NCBI RefSeq assembly: GCF_029023725.1
Contig: NZ_CP119075.1
Location: 2,909,501-2,973,500 of the forward strand
Source of the DNA: Synoicihabitans lomoniglobus
GTDB lineage: Bacteria; Verrucomicrobiota; Verrucomicrobiia; Opitutales; Opitutaceae
Length of the DNA stretch: 64,000 nt
Reading direction: 5' to 3'
Positions within the stretch are counted from its first letter, which is position 1, and each line of letters starts with the position of its first letter. A program made the translations under genes and the position numbers. Below the pieces are notes generated by a model. It ran no database searches and was not told where the DNA came from. It saw only the letters and a list, made by a program, of their open reading frames with translations. This document shows, one piece after another, positions 59,026-64,000 of the stretch.

Positions 59026-60342
59026 ATGGATTTTACCATAATTTTTACGATTCTGGCCGTCATTTTACTAGGGTATTTTACCCTGTTTCAACGTGGCCGC
59101 TTAATACTGCTTCGTTCTCAGAATGAACGTGATAGCATGGAGATCGAGCGTCTGAAATCGGAGCTGACGACGACCCAAACGGCCTACGAAACGGCCCGTC
59201 AGGCCCAGGTCCTGGCGGATCAAAAACTGGCTGCGTTGACCGCCGAATCCGCCACTCGTTTGCAAGCCGAACGCGAACGTTTTACCGAACAGGAATCGCG
59301 CACCAAGCAACACCTCGCCGACCTCGATAAAATGCGCGCGACCATGCAAACGCAGTTCGAGGCCGTCGCCGGCAAACTCCTCGACGAGAAAACGCAGAAA
59401 TTCACCGACCACAACAAGGCGCAGGTCGATGCCCTGCTCCTCCCACTGCGGCAGCAAATCAAAGAATTCCGCGAACGCGTCGACACCGTCTACAAGGGCG
59501 ACACCGAAGATCGCGCCGCACTCAAAACCCAGATCGAACAACTGCGGCAGCTCAACACCCGCATCACCGACGAGGCCCACGCCCTCACCCGCGCGCTCAA
59601 AGGGCAGGCCCAGACTCGCGGGGCGTGGGGTGAATTGGTGCTCGAACGTCTGCTGGAAAGTTCCGGTCTGCGGGCCGGCGAGGACTACACCACCCAGACC
59701 TCGATGACCAACGACGACGGTCGTCGCCTCCGCCCCGATGTCATCGTGCGCCTGCCCGATGAACGCCACCTCGTCATCGACTCCAAGGTCTCCCTCGTCG
59801 CCTACGAGCAGTTCGCCAACGCCACCGAGGACGACCTCCGCGCGTCCTCGCTCAAAACTCACGCCACCGCCGTGCGACGCCACGTCGACGAACTCTCCGG
59901 CAAACGCTACGACGACATGGGGCAGCTCAACACCCCCGACTACGTGCTCATGTTCGTCCCCATCGAACCGGCCTTCACCGCCGCGATTCAAGCCGATCCG
60001 GCCCTCTACGAATGGGCGTTCGACCGCCGCGTGATTCTGGTCACCGCCCCCACCCTGCTCGCCACCCTCAAAACCATCGCGTCGTTGTGGAAGCAGGACA
60101 AACAGACCAAAAACGCCCTCGAAATCGCCAAGCGCGGCGGTCTGCTATACGACAAATTCGTCGGCCTCTACACTGATCTGGAAAATATCGGCCAACATCT
60201 CGACCGCACGCGATCCAGCTACGATGACGCGTTGGGCAAGCTGCGCGACGGCCGCGGCAACCTGCTCGGCCAAGTCGACGCATTGCGTGAGCTCGGCGTC
60301 AGAACGCAAAAAAACCTGCCGACCTCCGACGAGTCAGCCTGA
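59026..60342 (+). CDS. rmuC: DNA recombination protein RmuC
   Basis: 438 residues. An N-terminal membrane segment (IIFTILAVILLGYFTLF, 3-20) precedes a long coiled coil (about 30-165; LKSELTTTQTAYETARQAQ). The RmuC domain follows: RGAWGELVLERLLESSGLRAG, RLRPDVIVRLPDERHLVIDSKVSL, VLMFVPIEPAFTAAIQ, ILVTAPTLLATLKTIASLWKQ, with an additional C-terminal coiled coil. RmuC proteins limit inversions at short inverted repeats; the nuclease-like core is proposed by family analysis. Monocistronic, convergent with the lipoprotein gene. Confidence 0.95.
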   Translation: MDFTIIFTILAVILLGYFTLFQRGRLILLRSQNERDSMEIERLKSELTTTQTAYETARQAQVLADQKLAALTAESATRLQAERERFTEQESRTKQHLADLDKMRATMQTQFEAVAGKLLDEKTQKFTDHNKAQVDALLLPLRQQIKEFRERVDTVYKGDTEDRAALKTQIEQLRQLNTRITDEAHALTRALKGQAQTRGAWGELVLERLLESSGLRAGEDYTTQTSMTNDDGRRLRPDVIVRLPDERHLVIDSKVSLVAYEQFANATEDDLRASSLKTHATAVRRHVDELSGKRYDDMGQLNTPDYVLMFVPIEPAFTAAIQADPALYEWAFDRRVILVTAPTLLATLKTIASLWKQDKQTKNALEIAKRGGLLYDKFVGLYTDLENIGQHLDRTRSSYDDALGKLRDGRGNLLGQVDALRELGVRTQKNLPTSDESA

Positions 60343-60373
60343 ACCTTCGCGCCCGGCCTTCCCGCGCCGCCGG

Positions 60374-60796
60374 CTAATTCAACTCCCCGAAAATTCGCCG
60401 CGCGGCTTCGCGATCAAATTCAAGTCGCTGCGGTGGTCGATCCGTCGTCTCCAACGTGACCCGAGTCGTCGTGGCGGCTTCGGTCGCATCGTGGGCGATG
60501 AAACGCACCGTCACCGTGGTCGGGGCGGCCATGAATCCCTGCGCCGTCACCGGCACCTTGATACGTTGCGGCGCCAGCCCCACCAAGCGTCGGTCGACCA
60601 ACACCATCGCGTCGGCGTCCGTGGCGATGACGTTAATCTCACGATGTAGTCCGGCCGTCGGTGACCCCAATTGAGCTGCGATCGGCTGCGCGATTTCCGC
60701 CCGGGTTCGCTGCGACGTTCCACAGCCCAGCACCATAAACACCTTGAGGAGCAAGAGCCCCACCATCACGGATCGCAGCCAGCGGTTAGTCGTCAC
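60374..60796 (-). CDS. Small lipoprotein of unknown function
   Basis: 140 residues from a GTG at 60796 (in-frame ATG at 60766 possible). A signal segment (VMVGLLLLKVFMVLGCG) ends in a lipobox with Cys25. The mature beta-rich region (INVIATDADAMVLVDRRLVGLAPQRIKVPVTAQGF; TVTVRFIAHDATEAATTT) resembles a PEGA-like or short Ig-like strand set. No function assigned. Alone on the minus strand, divergent from the DUF1697 gene. Confidence 0.65.
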   Translation of the reverse strand: MTTNRWLRSVMVGLLLLKVFMVLGCGTSQRTRAEIAQPIAAQLGSPTAGLHREINVIATDADAMVLVDRRLVGLAPQRIKVPVTAQGFMAAPTTVTVRFIAHDATEAATTTRVTLETTDRPPQRLEFDREAARRIFGELN

Positions 60797-60897
60797 GCGC
60801 TCCGAGACCGCCGCCGCCCCTCCTGAGTTCCCGGAATTCTGCGAAGCCGCAACCTAGCCTCGCGTTGGCGTCGGAGTTCCTCCCAGCATGATTCGCC

Positions 60898-61443
60898 ATG
60901 CCTCGCTACATCGCCTTCCTTCGTGGAATCAATCTGGGGCGGCGGCGCATCAAGATGGACGCACTCCGGGCCGTGTTCGAAAAACTCCCGGTCACCGATG
61001 TCGCCACCTACATCGCCAGCGGCAACGTGCTCTTCACTTCCACCGCGCGCAGCGCGACGGTCTGGCAAGACACCATCGCCGCGCATCTCGAGAACGAGCT
61101 GGGATATGCGGTCAATACCATCGTGCGCACGCGGGCCGAGCTCACCGCGCTCGTCGCACAGGCGCCCCTCGGTGAACTGTTCTGCGATCAGCCCCATGCC
61201 AGCACGCAAGTGACGCTGTTTGCCGCCCCGGTCACCTCCGAGATCGTGACGAAACTCGATGGTTTCCGCACCACGACCGATGCCTTCGCCGTGGTGGACC
61301 GCGAACTCTACTGGCGGTGCGCGACCAAACTCACCGCGTCGACCGTGTGGAAAGATACCAAAATCAACCCCCACCACTTCCCCACTGGCACGACCCGAAA
61401 CCTGCAAACGCTGCAAAAACTCGCGGAACTTTACCCGGCATGA
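60898..61443 (+). CDS. DUF1697 family protein
   Basis: 181 residues. The N-terminus MPRYIAFLRGINLGRRRIKM and YIASGNVLFTS are diagnostic of DUF1697. HHFPTGTTRNLQTLQKL closes the domain. Crystal structures of the family show an alpha/beta fold, but no enzymatic activity is established. The stop overlaps the start of the GNAT gene (ATGA), so the two are translationally coupled. Confidence 0.9.
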   Translation: MPRYIAFLRGINLGRRRIKMDALRAVFEKLPVTDVATYIASGNVLFTSTARSATVWQDTIAAHLENELGYAVNTIVRTRAELTALVAQAPLGELFCDQPHASTQVTLFAAPVTSEIVTKLDGFRTTTDAFAVVDRELYWRCATKLTASTVWKDTKINPHHFPTGTTRNLQTLQKLAELYPA

Positions 61444-61988
61444 GCTCCACCGCGCTCCCGCCGGTGCCCGGACCGACCCAGCGGCTGGTCTTTCGCCACC
61501 CACATGACGAGCATGCGGCCTTCTTTCTGAGCCTCCTCAACGATCCGCTCTTTGTTCGATTCACCGGCGACCGTGGCATTCGGGATTTGGCCGGTGCCCG
61601 CGGCTATATCGCCAAACTCGCCGCTCACCGCCAACGGTGGGGCTACGGCTTGGATGTCATCGTGCTCCGCGCGACCGATGAGCCCATCGGCGCTTGCGGC
61701 TTCGTGCGTCGCGCAGAACTCGACGCCCCCGATATCGGATTTGGCTTTCTCGCCGCGCACCACCGCCAAGGCTATGGTTTCGAAGCGGCCGCCGCGACCA
61801 TGCACCACGGCCGCACCACCCTGGCACTCGACCTCATCCTCGGCATCACCCAACCCGACAACACCGCCTCCATCCGGCTGTTGGAAAAACTGGGCCTCCG
61901 TCTCACCGAATCCCGAACCCTCCCCGGGCTCGCCCGTCCCCAATTCGTTTACTCCACCGACCCGACCCGTTTGTCACCTAATAGGTGA
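61440..61988 (+). CDS. GNAT-family N-acetyltransferase (RimJ/RimL-like)
   Basis: 182 residues from the ATG at 61440. Acetyltransferase layout: QRLVFRHPHDEHAAFFLSLLNDP, RFTGDRGIRDLAGARGYI, then the acetyl-CoA-binding strand/helix DIGFGFLAAHHRQGYGFEAAAA (GxGYxxEA motif A) and TQPDNTASIRLLEKLGLRL (motif B). It resembles RimJ/RimL and spermidine-type GNATs that acetylate protein N-termini or small amines; the substrate is not assigned. The last six codons and stop lie inside a 37-bp palindrome. Confidence 0.88.
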   Translation: MSSTALPPVPGPTQRLVFRHPHDEHAAFFLSLLNDPLFVRFTGDRGIRDLAGARGYIAKLAAHRQRWGYGLDVIVLRATDEPIGACGFVRRAELDAPDIGFGFLAAHHRQGYGFEAAAATMHHGRTTLALDLILGITQPDNTASIRLLEKLGLRLTESRTLPGLARPQFVYSTDPTRLSPNR

Positions 61989-61999
61989 CAAACGGGTCG
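61963..61999. repeat. 37-bp near-perfect palindrome spanning the GNAT stop codon
   Basis: Arms of 18 bp (61963-61980 and 61982-61999) are perfect inverted copies around a single central A. The final codons and the stop of the GNAT gene lie within it. It lies between convergent genes, so it could act as a bidirectional terminator, but no T-run follows on either strand. The arms are GT/CA-mixed rather than GC-only. Confidence 0.75.
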
Positions 62000-62025
62000 C
62001 GCCAGCGCGTTGCGAAACTCAGCCC

Positions 62026-62418
62026 TCAGTCGTCCGACACCCGCCCGCGGCGTTGTTTGATCGAGCTGCGATGACGTTTGTCGGCGACCATGCGACGTTT
62101 CTGCGCGGGAGATTTGGTGCGTTTGCGACGGCGTTCCTTCTCGCGCGCCGCCAACGCCTGGGCGCGAGCGGCATTGCGCCGGGCCTCCAATTTTTCGCAA
62201 AGAGCCAGCCACGCCAGCCGACGATTTGCGACTTGGGAACGTTCCTCCTGCCGCCGCACTTCGATGCCGGAAGAGCGGTGGCGCAGCACGACCGTGGAGG
62301 AAACCTTGTTGATTTTCTGCCCGCCCGGGCCGGTTCCGCGCACAAATTTTTCCTCCACATCCTCGGTCGTAACGCCCAGGGCGGTCAGTCGCTCATCGAT
62401 TTGGGTTGGTAAATCCAT
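62026..62418 (-). CDS. RF-1 domain protein, ArfB-like peptidyl-tRNA hydrolase
   Basis: 130 residues from the ATG at 62418. The catalytic GGQ loop (VRGTGPGGQKINKVSSTVVLRH, GGQ 32-34) and the strongly basic C-terminal tail (RRRKRTKSPAQKRRM; KRHRSSIKQRR) match ArfB/ICT1-type proteins, which free ribosomes stalled on non-stop mRNA. The codon-recognition domains of RF1/RF2 are absent. Known alternatives include the RF-1-domain family protein of unknown physiological role. It is convergent with GNAT and divergent from moxR. Confidence 0.85.
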   Translation of the reverse strand: MDLPTQIDERLTALGVTTEDVEEKFVRGTGPGGQKINKVSSTVVLRHRSSGIEVRRQEERSQVANRRLAWLALCEKLEARRNAARAQALAAREKERRRKRTKSPAQKRRMVADKRHRSSIKQRRGRVSDD

Positions 62419-62500
62419 GGTCCGGTCTTTTTTCTGCGCGAAACCTACACGCAGAAGTCGAGTCAAACTCACCTCACCTCAGTTTCGCAACGTTTACGAC

Positions 62501-63463
<963 letters not shown>

Positions 63464-63472
63464 AAATTTTTT

Positions 63473-63565
63473 TCGTTCTCGTTCCCGCCATCGTTCTCGT
63501 GCTCGAAACTCACCATGAGTCGGGGTCGGGGTTAAGAACGAGAAACGAGCACGATTAAGCGAACG
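63473..63565. repeat. Extragenic repeat with TCGTTCTCGT-type arms
   Basis: The 93-base stretch between the MoxR and DUF58 genes carries GTTCTCGT/CGTGCTCG-type words on the left (63473-63505) and inverted CGAGCACGA/AACGAG words on the right (63533-63564). The arms are imperfectly self-complementary and low in complexity. It interrupts the otherwise tight MoxR-DUF58 operon. Confidence 0.55.
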
Positions 63566-63583
63566 ACTCTTCCTTTTCCTGCC

Positions 63584-64000
63584 ATGCCACCCGACGCCAA
63601 CGAACTCGTCACCACCTCCGCCCTCGCCCTGTTGCGGCGTCTGGAGTGGCGGGTGCGTCACGCCGTCGAAACCGTGCTCAGTGGCGAATATCGTTCGGCC
63701 TTTCGCGGTCGCGGCATGGAATTCGATCAAGTCGTGCGCTACGAATTCGGCGACGACGTGCGCGATATCGATTGGAATGTCACCGCCCGGCTCGGTGAAC
63801 CTTATCGCAAAAAATTCGTCGAGGAACGCGAGATCACCTTCATGGTGCTGTTCGAGGATTCGCCGAGCCTGCAGTTCGGCTCCGGCGCCCAGTCCAAACG
63901 CGAAGCCCTGCTCGAACTTGCCGGACTCGTCATGATGCTCGGGGCCATCAACCGGGATCGCGTCGGCTGTATTCACGCCACGCCCGACGGCTACAGCTTT
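63584..64000 (+). CDS. DUF58 domain protein, partial (3' end beyond window)
   Basis: 139 codons visible from an ATG at 63584 with no stop before the edge. The sequence LRRLEWRVRHAVETVLSGEYRSAFRGRGMEFDQVVRYEFGD, then DVRDIDWNVTARLGEPYRKKF and EEREITFMVLFEDS, is the DUF58 core (GxGxEFxxxRxYxxGDDxRxIDW pattern). Such proteins accompany MoxR ATPases and vWA proteins. The remainder of the gene and the likely vWA and TPR genes lie outside the window. Confidence 0.92.
   Translation, partial: MPPDANELVTTSALALLRRLEWRVRHAVETVLSGEYRSAFRGRGMEFDQVVRYEFGDDVRDIDWNVTARLGEPYRKKFVEEREITFMVLFEDSPSLQFGSGAQSKREALLELAGLVMMLGAINRDRVGCIHATPDGYSF

Overview
The window looks like a chromosomal segment of a GC-rich member of the Verrucomicrobiota, most plausibly Opitutaceae. 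This is inferred from gene content and style: secreted proteins ending in paired C-terminal modules, an ExeA/GspB-like pair, zinc-free bL31/bL36, many oligopeptide-binding lipoproteins, and start codons with no recognisable Shine-Dalgarno sequence. No rRNA, tRNA, CRISPR array, insertion sequence or prophage was seen. Almost all the sequence is coding.

Left part (1-23.6 kb), mostly housekeeping. A minus-strand group carries a coiled-coil membrane protein, a HAD hydrolase, uvrB and a transglutaminase-like protein cut by the window edge. Then come glutamate dehydrogenase, a putative Na+/H+ antiporter, a SerB-like phosphatase and the ribosomal pair rpmE2/rpmJ with a strong terminator. Phosphoglucomutase and a UDP-sugar pyrophosphorylase form a Glc-6-P to UDP-sugar pair. 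Small membrane and coiled-coil proteins follow, then a secreted matrixin-type protease translationally coupled to a small secreted protein, ptsI, and ispE, pyrF, ispD and ispF (MEP isoprenoid and pyrimidine synthesis).

Middle part (23.6-41 kb). Three oligopeptide-binding lipoproteins surround an exported M28 aminopeptidase, suggesting peptide scavenging. Then an ExeA/GspB-like pair, rpsO and pnp (RNA and ribosome), and a complete FecI-like sigma / FecR / TonB-receptor surface-signalling cassette, followed by an N-terminally extended acyl carrier protein.

Right part (41-64 kb), accessory in character. A large secreted protein and an M13 metallopeptidase precede three tandem SAM methyltransferases, an ABC ATPase without permease, and three tandem secreted proteins of unknown family. 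On the minus strand, five overlapping genes (58855 to 51927) join a receiver/histidine-kinase hybrid, a ketosynthase-like protein with altered catalytic residues, a 7TM histidine kinase, a degenerate kinase-like protein and a nucleotidyltransferase. This is the most unusual assembly in the window. The end holds rmuC, a lipoprotein, DUF1697 and GNAT proteins, an ArfB-like RF-1 domain protein, and the start of a MoxR-DUF58 operon.

Several extragenic repeats and hairpins (REP-like elements, a pnp leader hairpin, hairpins upstream of the ECF sigma gene, a 37-bp palindrome at a stop codon) add regulatory or mobile-like structure.
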